This document shows, piece after piece, positions 1-13,588 of a stretch of 64,000 bases of DNA; positions within the stretch are counted from its first letter, which is position 1, and each line of letters begins with the position of its first letter. The notes below the pieces were generated by a model. The model did no database searches. It saw only the letters and a list, made by a program, of their open reading frames with translations, and was not told where the DNA came from. The stretch spans positions 1,116,001-1,180,000 of the forward strand of contig JARGSG010000013.1 of assembly GCA_030374805.1 (NCBI GenBank). Direction: 5' to 3'. Origin of the DNA: Gracilaria gracilis (taxonomy: Eukaryota; Rhodophyta; Florideophyceae; Gracilariales; Gracilariaceae). Position numbers and translations under genes: made by a program.

Positions 1-3000
1 CGAATACTGAACAAGAGAGCAATCGCCGCTCTCATTCAAGCTGGGACATTTGATGAGCTTCATTCTCTCTCTCTCTGTTTATGAGTGCACTAGCTCAATT
101 ATGGCTTGGTGCAGAACGTTTCTGCTCAAAGAAACGCTCTCTCACCAGAAAGGCCAACACTCTAACGGGCTGTTGGCCCGAAAGATGTTGGCCTCCTTTG
201 GAGACTCGATCGCAGATCCGTTTCGCTTCTCCTCACGAGAGGGAAGTCAGGCACACCACGTGAAGGCGGATCGCATGTGCCCGAGCTTCATTCAAATCGC
301 AGGGTTATGCTTGAGGAGTTCGAAGGTTTGTTGACATTGCGGCGCAGACTACGTGACAAGAAGAAAAGGTGGGAGAGCAAGGAAACAGCACGGGAAGATA
401 TAGAAGAGCTAATCGAGCTGGAAAGAACGGCATGGGAAGGGGCAACAATTGAGTTGGCCCGTGCTAGCGAGGAACGCCCAGATTTTACTGATTTGAACGT
501 CTTTCTGGGGAGAAGGCATCCATAGGATTCTACGCCTCAGGTCACCCCCTTGAGGACCTAAAGGAGGTTGCGAAGTTTCTTGGATGTACACGAGTCGATT
601 TCGTTGTCGGAGAAGTGGCCGACACTAGTTATGAGTTAAGCGGATCGGAGAGGCCGGAGTCAACCGCTCCTACTCTTCCAAATGGCGCCCAGGTTATGAT
701 CTTGTCTTGTGTGACTGAATTAAAGAAGGTGACAACTGCAAAGGGAAGGAAAATGGCTAGATGGATGATTGAAGATTCGACAAGTCGTGTGGCTGGCGTT
801 GTGTTTCCGGGCCAATACGAATTGGTCGAACAAACGATACATTGCTCTTTGAGTGCGGAGGACTTGAGCAACCAAGAGGCGGACAGCGATGAATCAGATT
901 CACAACATGTAGTTCAAGGAGATGTCAGAGTGGTTGTATGGGGGAAAATAGACAGAGAATCGTCTGGTACAGTTCAAGTGATCGTTGATGACGTACAACG
1001 AGTTGAGGACGTCCGCGCCGTCGTCGTAACAGCGAGATATAGTTCGATGCGATCGAAAGCTGAACGTTTAGATGTTCTCAGGAGCATTGCCAAAGATGTT
1101 CTAGGAGAAAGATATCGTGGAGAGGATAGAAATGACATTCACACCGAAAGGCGAAGATGGATTAAATCCAAACCCCTGCACGAAAAGAATCGAGTGCCGC
1201 TTCTGCTTCGCTTTCTTGATGAAGATGGTAACACAGTATCGATAACAAATGTTGGGAACGATTCCCATCGAAAAGCGAAGCACTTGTCGCTGAGCTGCAA
1301 AGAGAAACAGGGTTGGAATGTGTGGAGATCTCGGTGTCCGATAATTTAGCAGATATTACAGGCAGTTTCATGCTAAGTTTCGATGACGTGGATGATCGGA
1401 ATGAGATGAACACTATGCGTCAACATACAGCTACAGCTGCAGAGAGTACCGTACCTCATGGTATACAGGAACCTCGAGAGGAGGTTTCCGATGAAGAGTT
1501 CGTACCAGTACCCAGAGAATGTAGCAGCGACAAAACTGATGATCATTCCCCGCCCCAAATGGAAGAGTTTTATGCATCTTCATTAAGTGTTCAGGATACT
1601 TCCGCTACCATAATTCCTATGGACAAGGAAACACAAGAACTAGCGAGTGCAACGAGGCCATCACCGGAAACTGTGATTAATACGAGAGCCCAAGAGTGTG
1701 AGCGCCCAATTCATTCATGCAGCGAGGCTGACATGGGGTGGAGCAGTAACAAAAGAAAGGCAGTGATCAACAGTATGAAGTGGATTTCAAGGCGCGACAC
1801 CTTTGCCGAACACGTTTTCTGCGCCGGACCACGAATGAACGACTTTGCTCCTTCAGATTCTTTCCTACGATACAGTGACGAGGCAAAGTCTTCTCTTCTT
1901 ACTGCGCCACGCGAGGATGAGCCAGTTCGAGCCCAACTTGAAGCAAACTTGTATACTACTACTCTCGATTCGCAGGTGCAGCATCTTGCCGAAGCACGAC
2001 CGAAGATTGACAGCGAAAGCTTCAGCGCTTTGAAACAGGATTCAGTAGAGGAGCAGGGACTATCTGAATTCGAAGCGAACGTTCAGTCACGTTTCTCTGA
2101 CAATAGCGCACGACCAGATACCAGTACTAATTCCATCGGTCAAAGCTTGTTATTCACAAACTCGAAAGAGTCGTATGAATCTGCACCCGTGCATCACCTG
2201 GATTCAGATATCATGGAGGGAGTGCTAGTCGATTTTGACTCTTTCGCATTTGAAGGTATGTTAGACGCAGTCTGCTTGTTTGCGGGTGACGTAGCTCGTC
2301 ATCACTCGGGATGCGAATGCGTTGTTGCTGGAATTACTGGCATATCCGCTTCGAAACTCGTGGAGAAGAACGTGATGTTGAGGGTAACTGGGAAGCTGTC
2401 ATTCGTAGAAGAGAGAAGTATGTACGTACTAATCGATGTATGGGAAACTGAACCAAGTGGCGGACGAAAGCGAGTTAGGTCTTTTGGCCCGATAGTCGTT
2501 GTTCTGTTTTCCAGGGAGAAGCAGGAGCTCCTGAATATATCCACTAAGAAACTTCAGAAACTTGTTGGGTCGACTTCAAAGTGTTTGGGTAGGGCAGTTA
2601 GAGATGTCTCCAATCCATGTAACAGACGAGAGCAGCAAAACGTTGTTGTGTCGCAGCAGTCTAAGAATCGCTCTACCAAGCATGTTTTGGCTGCTAACGT
2701 TGAAGGAAGTCATGAAACCCATGCTGATGGAGGACAAATTTTAAGTTCGATGCACCGAATGGCATTAGTATGCGTTGCCAGTGCTTTCGAAGTTGCAGGT
2801 GACAAGCTTCAAGTGGTCTCAGCGGATTCTATCACTATATCTGATCCTGCGGTGCTCTATGGGAGCATAATGCATCAGTCCATATGCGCTTTGATAGGTC
2901 ATACATCGCTGAGCATTTCGAATGTGCAAGTGAAGAGTGTTTTTTCTACTGCAGATGGAACCAAGGTCAACGTCACAGCCAGGTTTCAGGTAGCATACAA

Positions 3001-3500
3001 AGAAGCGCGTGTTCTTCTTCTTCTTCTTCTTCTTCTAAAGTGTGGTTTATTACTCCTTCTTGCGAAGCAATAAGAAGGCTATACTACTTACATATAGCCT
3101 TCTCTCCTAAAGAAGGCCAAAAACTTTGACGGCCATTCTTTAACCATTTCTATCATTGTCTTGTCTTTTCTCTCCGGTACTGCAGGTAGCTCGTTCCTTC
3201 GAGAAGAACTGGTGTTAGGGCAACGGAACAGAACGTGTTCCACATCTTTTCTCACGGCTGTACCACAGGTACACCAAGTTGGCTTCTTGTGTATGTATGT
3301 AGATACAGGGTGAAGGTTGTAAACGTGCCTGGTCGGAAACTGGGCTAAAACGACTTCTGCCTTTCGAGCTTCACGTTCGTCTGAAGCGCGTGTTAAGTTC
3401 CCCAAATACACCGCCCCCCACGATCCCCCATTGCATGAAAGTCAGGAAATCGCGGAATGTTTTCTGAGCCACTCAAGAAGACTACTGGGGAGGTTATGAT
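1..3500 (+). CDS. dnaE: Bacterial-type DNA polymerase III alpha subunit, C-terminal part with long extension (5' end outside window)
   Basis: Bacterial replicative polymerase subunit, read in several frames. Base 1 opens with the family segment NKRAIAALIQAGTFDEL. Around 530-560 lies the hallmark GFYASGHPLEDL. At about 680-1010 follows an OB-fold segment (TTAKGRKMARWMIED, VVFPGQYELVE), then a C-terminal module ending near ECVEISV at about 1330. Frame changes occur at a CT-dinucleotide run near 65-80, near 520 and near 1250. The frame of 1313-3073 continues about 550 residues past the usual DnaE end; this extension is acidic, Ser-rich and matches no domain I know. It ends early at 3073 because a LINE fragment is inserted at 3014; beyond the insertion the same frame runs to a TGA at 3498-3500. 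Convergent with the ligA-like gene. DnaE identity is firm; plastid role and whether the extension is one protein with DnaE are inference. Confidence 0.72.
3014..3382 (-). mobile_element. 5'-truncated LINE (non-LTR retrotransposon) insertion with 12-bp target duplication
   Basis: The minus strand encodes (3088-3411, reading slightly past the insertion) a typical LINE C-terminal tail: a CxC...HxxxxC knuckle (WCTCGTAV...EHVLFRCP) followed by a basic region. The 3' end carries AATAAA and an (AAG)n tail, seen on the plus strand as the CTT run at 3014-3037. The 12-bp sequence GAAGCGCGTGTT occurs at 3002-3013 and again at 3383-3394, exactly flanking the insert, as expected of a target-site duplication. 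A diverged relative of the same tail is at 12506-12997. Only the last few hundred bases were copied, so this is a dead-on-arrival insertion. Confidence 0.85.
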
Positions 3501-3629
3501 ATTGTATCGATGTTTAACTGCTGTGAATCATATGCTTTGCATCTCAGGGGTAGTTCTGCCCTTCTATTGGAGAATGGCCCTATTTGTAACTATGTTCTGT
3601 AGAAGGAAAATGATAACTTGGAGTACACT

Positions 3630-6263
<2,634 letters not shown>

Positions 6264-7120
6264 GGTGAACGATAGAGGACCTTACTTCGTCGCAATGCAC
6301 GGTCGTGAGAGCACGCAGCTTCTGAGACACAACTGCTTTAAGAGTTTCTCCCGTCGGAATAGAAGAAGCCGACCACATCTTCACAAACCTCATTTTTCCA
6401 TATCTTGCGAGACATGCTTTGTGCTGTATCCCTCAGTTTGGTAAATCATCAGAGCTTGAATGCTCTTCTCGAATGTCCAAAATACGAAGCGAATGAAAGA
6501 CGATGGCCCCTTTTCTCCCCAAGCACAGCACTCGTATGTCGCTCATCAAGGAACGTTCCGCCAGACGCGATATGAGTGTCAAAAACTCACGGAAACCCCT
6601 GTGCACAACCTGAATCAACCCAATCAACCAAAAAGAGTCTCATCAGCCAGAGAACATCTCTGTCTTTGCGGGCGACTGGTACATGTAGGACGCTGGCGCC
6701 TTTCAAGAGCTGCATGCCAACGGTTTGTTATATGTGTCGCGGCAACATATTCTTGCTGTTGGTGTCGATGATGAGCGCATCACAGCGTACGGTTCGATGG
6801 TTCCCATACTTGTAAACTTTCCACTAGGCATATGTCACGAAATTAAGCTTCGCACCTTCTTCTTCAGATAGCGTCTCCTCCCGGTACGGCTCGATGGGCT
6901 GCAGTTGCTGGTTGTGTTGGGAATATGCAGTTGTGCTTATCCCAACGGTGGCTGCAAACTTGGCGAAGAGTATTAGGCCCCGAAACTAACGTGAATACGA
7001 TCTGAGCGGTTCAAACGAGGGGAGCTTTCTCGGCGACAGGTTGAGATGATAGAGGTCCGAACATGCTCAGGTTGATGGCGATCGAACGAAAAACCCTCGC
7101 AGCACTTCGGCTTGCTTTAT
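6264..7120. other. Intergenic stretch, nothing recognised
   Basis: Several short overlapping reading frames exist on both strands, none with family similarity that I recognise. It probably holds the 5' flank of the ligA-like gene and the 3' flank of the 860-residue gene, which both lie on the minus strand. Confidence 0.4.
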
Positions 7121-9703
7121 TCATCTTGAGACCCCTTCGGAGTGGGAAGTCTTTTGACGCTTTCGATTTTCAGCCCGCAACAAACGGCTCAGTCTTCGCA
7201 ACTCTCCCTGATCTTCCTCGTAAACCTTGAGTTTGTGCAGGTAATGCTTATTCGTCTTCTGCAGTATTACGGTTGCCTCAGAGCCACGTCCAACGACCGT
7301 AGCAGACGCACTGTGTTGCTCCACTTCGTTAAACTCCCTGTAAAACCTTCCTGTGACAAACTCTCTGGCTTCTCGTACCCCAGCAAATGCACTATAAGAA
7401 AACTTTAGCTGATCTCCACGAAGAAATTCTGTTACTAACTCGTGATTTTGAACGTAAGCGCCAGTTTGCCTGTTGCTTTGACTTGGTTTTGGGTAATCAA
7501 GGTGGTTCATCAGAGTCTGCACCAACTTTCTCACGTTGGTGTCATCTACTGCCATAGGCAACCGATCGCATTGTACTAGAAGCTTAAGCAGCCGAGAGTT
7601 TTCCATAGAGACAGCCTTCTCTACCAACACATGTAGGAGAGGTTCAATACTACGTCGCCAATGAAGAACGATTGAAAAGACTTTCGCAAGGTTCTCGCCT
7701 TTCTCTACATCTTCCTCAAAGCACAAATACGGAAAGAAATTTCGGCTACCGCATATCTTTCGTGCTTCGCAGAACTCGTTGATAGCTTTGTGTATGTACT
7801 CCTCAACGAGAGTTCTTAGTGCCCTCAATGCACCCTCACAAATCCCTGTTTCTTCTAATGCCGCATCGATCCCACGAATCACTCCAACAATAGAGGTAGT
7901 CGGCAAGTTTTTGGCTTTGTCCAGGAACTTCTCCTGTTGTTCGCAGAACGATGGACAAGAAAACACAAACTTCGCTGTTGACATGGAGCTTCTCTCAAAG
8001 CCTTCCTGATTCAGAAGTAGACCCATCACAGTTTCATTAACAACATTCACAGCTTCCGCAGTTAAGCCATACCCCTTCGCCTTCATTGCAAATTCTGCAG
8101 CACATGAGAGCTTCTCCAGAGAAGTAGATTCAACTACTTCAATGATTGCAGGACCGAGACGTTCCCAGTTGAAAAGCAAAATCGCGCTCCCCATCGCGCG
8201 AATTTGCCGTTCTGAAGAACATCCGAAATTGCTAGTTCGCCAGGACGAACTCATTTCATCGCTCTTCGATGGTGTAGACATTTGGTTCAGCGCTTCTAAG
8301 GCACATTCGCAGTTTTTCAAACGACACGAAATTTCTAGCATGTCAATCAAGTATTTCCGCCAGTTCCCAGTAACGGCAATGAATCCGATCGCCGTACGCA
8401 GAGTTTCAACTGCGAACTTGCTAGGAACAAGTGCAGCAGATCGAAGGAATTGTAGTGCTGATATGAAATTTGATTGACACAAAATGGCGAAGTCCGCATT
8501 CTTTGGCCACACAACGAGAGCAGATGCTTCACAAGTGCTAGTTACGCGGCTAGAATGGATTTGGATATATTCACTGGCTGTGACATTGTCTTGCAATGGT
8601 CCGCTGTTCAAAACAATGTCTCTGAACTCATCAATTTTCATATCAAACTGCTCAACCTCGTTATCGCATTCATCGACAATCTTAGTAACAAAAAATTGTG
8701 CATCACCACTATCCCTTTTCTTGACATGTATGACATTCTGAATCCGGTTATGGTCCATTTGCCTGATCGAAGGTTGAGTGAAGACTCCCTCATCCGCATG
8801 GCTTTCCTTTATATTGCGTTGAGCGTTGGTCAGTGAAACGAGCAAGATCGAGAACTTTTTGGATTCACGAAAGTGACGAGCGGTGATGGCATCATCGCGC
8901 TTGAGGTTACAAAACAAAAGGGTTTTCTTTGTGTACCGCGCTTTTAGAGGTATGATGAGCTTTGTTGGTCGTTCCTTGTGCGGGATTCTTTCCCATATAT
9001 CAAAAGCCTCTGAAATCCACGTCCGCTTTGGCTGACGATGAAGAGGGGCCTGAGAAACACAGCTTGCCGACTCCAGGCTGTACAAGAGGAAAAAGCGAAT
9101 AGTTTCCTTCAGTGGTCGAATTTCAAACTCACAGTCGTTTCGAAAAGCAGCCCATTTAAGCGTATCACCCGAGTAGCCGCTGAGGTTGTAATGGTGTTCA
9201 GCTCCATCATGTTTACCAATAACTTCTCCCCCGTCTCCAAAAGACGGAAGCTTCATTATGAGGGTTGCAAAGGCAATTTGAGATGTACGTGTGTCCATCT
9301 CTGATGTGAATCTTGCGTTACGTTCAAGAATCATGAGTCTGCATTTGCGGAGCTTCGCAGTGCTTCCACCTGCTCCTAAAGCTCTCATAGCATCCGGGAC
9401 AAGTTTTGCGATTGCAGTTTCCCAATGTGTACTAGTGGTGAATTGCGATCTTTCAACAATGCGACAGGGGCGGGATGAAGCACCTGCGCCCTGGATGGGA
9501 CGGAGACATCCTTTCACCACACCACCAACTTGAACTAAATTGATAGCTTGAGATCTCTCCACGGGTAAAGCCACTACTCCAATTCCATTCAAACGCACGT
9601 CTGGGTGTGGAGCTCCGTTGAGAACCCCGCAAATAGATGCGGGAGGGGCAACAGAAACAAGGTCCAAATATTTCTGGACAGCCTTACGGAGATGCTCAGC
9701 CAT
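7121..9703 (-). CDS. 2OG-Fe(II) oxygenase-like (P4Hc-type) protein, predicted catalytically inactive
   Basis: Uninterrupted 860-residue ORF with an ATG start. Residues about 120-210 fit the prolyl-4-hydroxylase-like 2OG oxygenase domain found in many large fungal and protist proteins: FATLIMKLPSFGDGGEV, then KWAAFRNDCEFEIRPLKETIRFFLLYSL, where relatives typically read AAFYxDCEHEV...YRVxLxYNL. The iron-binding HxD of relatives is E135-M-D137 here, and the distal His is F193. Only Asp137 and the 2OG-contacting Arg203 remain. The later segment SALVVWPKN (about residues 395-405) matches the AALVLWP motif that follows this domain in relatives. The C-terminal half is helical and unassigned; the last 30 residues are basic (ENRKRQK), a possible nuclear signal. 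The domain call is good; loss of catalysis is inferred from the residues. Confidence 0.7.
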   Translation of the reverse strand: MAEHLRKAVQKYLDLVSVAPPASICGVLNGAPHPDVRLNGIGVVALPVERSQAINLVQVGGVVKGCLRPIQGAGASSRPCRIVERSQFTTSTHWETAIAKLVPDAMRALGAGGSTAKLRKCRLMILERNARFTSEMDTRTSQIAFATLIMKLPSFGDGGEVIGKHDGAEHHYNLSGYSGDTLKWAAFRNDCEFEIRPLKETIRFFLLYSLESASCVSQAPLHRQPKRTWISEAFDIWERIPHKERPTKLIIPLKARYTKKTLLFCNLKRDDAITARHFRESKKFSILLVSLTNAQRNIKESHADEGVFTQPSIRQMDHNRIQNVIHVKKRDSGDAQFFVTKIVDECDNEVEQFDMKIDEFRDIVLNSGPLQDNVTASEYIQIHSSRVTSTCEASALVVWPKNADFAILCQSNFISALQFLRSAALVPSKFAVETLRTAIGFIAVTGNWRKYLIDMLEISCRLKNCECALEALNQMSTPSKSDEMSSSWRTSNFGCSSERQIRAMGSAILLFNWERLGPAIIEVVESTSLEKLSCAAEFAMKAKGYGLTAEAVNVVNETVMGLLLNQEGFERSSMSTAKFVFSCPSFCEQQEKFLDKAKNLPTTSIVGVIRGIDAALEETGICEGALRALRTLVEEYIHKAINEFCEARKICGSRNFFPYLCFEEDVEKGENLAKVFSIVLHWRRSIEPLLHVLVEKAVSMENSRLLKLLVQCDRLPMAVDDTNVRKLVQTLMNHLDYPKPSQSNRQTGAYVQNHELVTEFLRGDQLKFSYSAFAGVREAREFVTGRFYREFNEVEQHSASATVVGRGSEATVILQKTNKHYLHKLKVYEEDQGELRRLSRLLRAENRKRQKTSHSEGVSR

Positions 9704-9861
9704 GAGGATGTACTAACACTTTCCTTCTGACGCAGAAAACATGAGCGCTCTTTTCCGTCCCCCGGAAACGCGAAAAGCGAGCATGAATTTCCCTGTCCTC
9801 CTACAAACTCTCACCAAACCTCCAAGGGTGTCCAGGGGTAGTTTCTCTTCGTTCGAGATTT

Positions 9862-10170
9862 CGAAATGAATGATGAGCAAAGTCCTTTGCTGTTCACAGT
9901 GCAGATGTCAAACTTTCTATCGACCCGTGGACGCTCGTAGCTGTAGATTTCTCTGCTGTCGACTTCACAGAAAAATGTCAAGCAGCACTTACACGTTGCA
10001 GTCCGTACGGTGGGCACTGTCAAGAACTGCTCAAGAACTGTGACACGAAAAAGCCTTTAGAATCGTACGCTGTGAGGCGTCAGATGCCGACGGCGTCTGC
10101 GGAGGAAGCTGTCGTCAGCACTTGGTGTGCCGAAACCGTTCGCACGCTAACGAAGAAAAGACATGAGGAA
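9862..10170 (+). pseudogene. Cys-rich gene relic, copy 1
   Basis: One frame reads VDFTEKCQAALTRC...GGHCQELLKNCD. After a small indel it continues as EASDADGVCGGSC, a further Cys segment and HANEEKT, then a TGA stop. The same peptide, ending at the same stop position, recurs at 16491-16660 with about 75% identity. Copy 1 has an extra ten-codon stretch and lacks about 4 bases near 10062, which breaks its frame. Eight cysteines in roughly 75 residues suggest a secreted or metal-binding domain, but I do not recognise the family. Confidence 0.4.
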
Positions 10171-10627
10171 GACTGGCTTGTGCATGGCAAGCGGAGGGAG
10201 AGACACACGAGCAAATGGCGACGGAGGAATGTGAGCGCTTGCGCGAGATGCTGACGGAACTTGCACGCGCCGGCGATTAGAACAGTGGTAAGTATTCTGG
10301 GAAGCGGCGTAAGAGAATAATATGCGGAGGGGAGGAGGATCGGACAGTGCGCTCGGGCGATAAGTCTTCCATACCATCCGCCACATGCTCTACCCTTGTG
10401 TACTAGAGTTACGCGGCTCAAGCCCCATTGCGGAGTATCATAGGCGCATCACCTTGAGCGGCTTGTTATGTAGCTGACGGCAGATGCTGTTTCCGCCTGC
10501 AGTGACCACGGCGTAGTTCGAGTGGACCAGTCCCACGGTATACTGAATAAGTCGATTATTCATTCATGGAGCATCGCGACGATAGCATGAAATTCATACT
10601 ACCTCTCGGGCGCAATGCTTTATTCTT

Positions 10628-10700
10628 ATCAAGTGTGGTTTATTACTCCCAAGAAGAAAGAAGCAACAAGAAAATGGGGTAATGTCGGAATCTCGGATTT
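10628..10700 (-). repeat. Possible LINE 3'-end relic
   Basis: The 19-base sequence AAGTGTGGTTTATTACTCC found at the 3' end of the LINE insertion (about 3040-3062) recurs here, in the same orientation and followed by A/G-rich sequence. On the minus strand it contains AATAAA. A 19-base exact match is unlikely by chance in 64 kb, so this is probably the 3' end of another copy. Confidence 0.4.
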
Positions 10701-10953
10701 TGTCCGAGCCATTCCGTATTGCCACACATTTCCAGAAAGCAAAGATGTATACACGCACACTGTAAGTACGATTTGAGAGATATACACGTAGTATTGGTGT
10801 ATCAGTGGTCTGTAATGATGGTTTAGAAACATTCAAAGAGAATGTTTTTGACGCTCCTTCAAACGTCAGTGGAACAACTGAATTCTACGTCCAACGTATG
10901 TCGGGCGGCTCCAAGCATACATCTCGTGGCTAGTCAGACTCTCCCCGGAGGTG

Positions 10954-12213
10954 ATGTCTGTGTTTACCATTTCATTCCGCGGAGGTGGTTTGTCCAGCAC
11001 TGTGCAAGGTATGTCAAGAGAGCCTTCTTTGACGGATAAAAAAGCTCAGCTCGTGGCCGCGAAAGTAGATGAAGTAGTATGTCGACGATGTAAACGCGTG
11101 ATATCGGAAACAGACCTCGAGGTACAGCCGCCGAATAAGGTTTTGAAGCATGAAGAGAGAAGAAAAATATCCGTCGTGCTGCGTGGCACGATTCCGGATA
11201 TTCTGGAATGGGTACGCACCTTTATGGATAATCATTTCACGAGTCAAAGCCAAAATATGAGCACGATGGGGCTCAAGAAAGTAGTCGCTCAGGAGATATC
11301 AACAGCGTGCAACATCCGAATTGACTTCGAAGGTGGACGCGATTGGTGGAAAGGGGAGCTCCGGTTTTGGGAGAATGTGTGTGGAATGGCTGCAAAACTG
11401 CCTTGCCAAGCAAAGGGAAAGAGCATGTTTGAAGCAATGCGGAGCTATCCGTCATCTCTTTTGGTTTTTAGTGGTGTAAAAACGGTATTTGGAAGGTACA
11501 TGATGGTTGGCAACAGTCGCATTCGGCGTCAACCGATTTCACAAAACGCGATATCGTTTTTCAGTCCAATTGGGAAAAATAATGATGGTGCTAGAGGATG
11601 GTTTGAAGTCGATGCGTTTGTAAGGATGCAAGAAATTGTCATTCATCTGACTGCCGTAGCGGAATACGTGCTTCGATGTGTTCACAATTCTTTTTCCCAG
11701 AGTTTCGAAGTTGGAGGAAGCAGGATGAGTTTCAAGCTCGTCTTGGACGAACAAATTGAAGAAATGGAGTTCAATGGTAGGACGGTATTGCGTTTGGCGG
11801 ACACAGCGGATATATGCGATCTGTCTGAAGAAGATATTTGCTTCTGCCTCTCGAAATCCATTGCTGTTGCCCATAGCTCCGTTATTGATGGCGCAACAGT
11901 TGCAGGAAAGAAGTACGGACATAAGCGAAACAAAACTGTTGAACGAAAACGGGTTCCTCTGGCCATGCTCAGCCGCCCGTTGCATGAGATAGTAGACGTG
12001 TTTGTGGAGAGAATGAGTGTAGCCGTCAAGGAGATTACGAGGGATAACCTTGACGCAGACGACTTTTGCTTGCAGATGACTAGATTGATGAGAAAGATGG
12101 AACGCATCTACATCGACATTGGAGTAATATCATTCAAGGCCTTATCGGAACCCCAAGCTTCCGCACTTGAAAGTCCATACACTTGCAGGTCTTGGAAGAA
12201 GCCATTCGAATGA
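10954..12213 (+). CDS. Uncharacterised protein (about 419 aa)
   Basis: Long intact ORF starting at an ATG and ending at TGA 12211-12213. Near the N-terminus it has a single CxxC pair in a charged setting (VVCRRCKRVI), possibly half of a treble-clef or zinc-ribbon site. The middle is mixed alpha/beta without a motif that I know. The region with GKKYGHKRNKTVERKRV (about residues 325-340) is strongly basic. No signal peptide or membrane segment is evident. Length and absence of stops argue for a real gene. It lies on the opposite strand to the 860-residue gene, about 1.2 kb away, with a Cys-rich relic and a LINE relic between. Confidence 0.5.
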   Translation: MSVFTISFRGGGLSSTVQGMSREPSLTDKKAQLVAAKVDEVVCRRCKRVISETDLEVQPPNKVLKHEERRKISVVLRGTIPDILEWVRTFMDNHFTSQSQNMSTMGLKKVVAQEISTACNIRIDFEGGRDWWKGELRFWENVCGMAAKLPCQAKGKSMFEAMRSYPSSLLVFSGVKTVFGRYMMVGNSRIRRQPISQNAISFFSPIGKNNDGARGWFEVDAFVRMQEIVIHLTAVAEYVLRCVHNSFSQSFEVGGSRMSFKLVLDEQIEEMEFNGRTVLRLADTADICDLSEEDICFCLSKSIAVAHSSVIDGATVAGKKYGHKRNKTVERKRVPLAMLSRPLHEIVDVFVERMSVAVKEITRDNLDADDFCLQMTRLMRKMERIYIDIGVISFKALSEPQASALESPYTCRSWKKPFE

Positions 12214-12505
12214 CTCACCCATCGCTGTTTAATCGGACCCTCAAACGCAATACGACCGCTTTTGAGCAGCGAGCTGCCCCGTGTAATTTCCGTAACCATC
12301 AATCCTCTGCAGCTCCCTGCTCTCAAAGCGGTCCAAATCATGAGCCTATCCCTCCTAATGTGATTCATCCGGAGAGGCGAACATCATTCCACATTCCTCC
12401 GTCTCAACCAAGTTTACTAATGTAATGTACATAATTCAAATGCATTCGGCCGCGTCATAAACACTGCTATCATGGGCGCTCCAACACCATCTGCTTATGG
12501 CTCAT

Positions 12506-12997
12506 TCACCAGCCAAGGAGCCGGGGCACCTCCGTAGGGAAATGTTTAGCAACGCGCCCGAAAAGGTACTCTTTCACGTAGAAGGCTAACAACGTATGTG
12601 GGTATTGTCTAATCAAATCATGGAGATGCAAATTCCGTCTTTCAACTAACGGCGGGAGTGCTTCTCGGCCAGAGCCATTTGTCAAAGGGCACCGAAGCAC
12701 TATATAAGTTGCTTCCTTCTCAACATGTGTACCAAACTCGCATCTCAAAAGCTTCTGGCTCATGTCGGTTGCAACTCGATGGAGATTCGGAGCGTGTCCC
12801 GTGAAAACCTGTGCTACCAACACTTCTGCTTTTCTGGTCGTGTAGTCGTCTGTCACAAACAGCGGAAGGGAGAATGGATTGAACTGGCGAAATCCTATAA
12901 TATTACCGGTGAAACACCCCAACAGCGGACACTTCTCAGATTCACTGGCATACAATGCTGCGCGTGCTGCTCGAAACTTCATGTCGACCATCCGCAA
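12506..12997 (-). mobile_element. Fragment of a LINE C-terminal region
   Basis: The 163-residue reading frame matches the tail of the LINE at 3014-3382 in order: RKAEVLVAQVFTGHAPNLH against RKAEVVLAQFPTRHVYNLH, then YIVLRCP against HVLFRCP, then LLAFYVKEYLF against FLAFFRREGYM. This copy extends further upstream (MRMVDMKFRAARAALYA). Its knuckle has lost one Cys (CEFGT instead of CTCGT). It is a diverged, older copy; no tail or target duplication could be placed. Confidence 0.6.
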
Positions 12998-13588
12998 CCC
13001 CCATACCCGTTCGCGTCCCTGTTGGAGCCCGTGAGCTTTGACCCAGTATGATAGTAAGGCCTAATACGTTCCTCCCTTTTCCCGATGCCGCGCACCTTCG
13101 ACCAGCCGGCCCTTTTCCATCGTGTTCTCGGGCCTGGAGGTACATCTCGCGATGATCTGTATCCCATGTGCTCGTTATCGTTGATCTCATTGCCCTCGAT
13201 ATCTCCATCGCCGAAGTCCTCACCGCCGACATCGTCCAGCATTTATGCCATGTGTAATGTCACAACGGTTACAGGAATCCTAGGGTCACGATGTGCTACG
13301 GGTTTATACTATAAACTTTGGGACTGCAAGTAACGTTACGCTGCGTACGTTACTCATTTTCAACGATTTGCCTCAAAAAAGTCCCCCAATGTTGACCAAC
13401 TACCCTGGTTCAGTACGTAATGAACATCGGTTGGAAGCGCTGTAGACCTGGAGGAAATCGTCATACAATGTACCAAACGAGGGCCCTAGTATCGTGTTTG
13501 AAACTTTCCTTCATGGAAGGTGCTTGTCATATTGACATGCGGCCTCTGGTACTTCCTAACGCGGCGGGGAGGACGACGCACGCACGAA
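12998..13588. other. Intergenic stretch with a small minus-strand ORF
   Basis: An 87-codon minus-strand ORF (12979-13242), acidic then basic, begins here and overlaps the end of the LINE fragment; it may be an upstream part of that element or chance. Nothing else is recognised before the recombinase gene. Confidence 0.3.
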
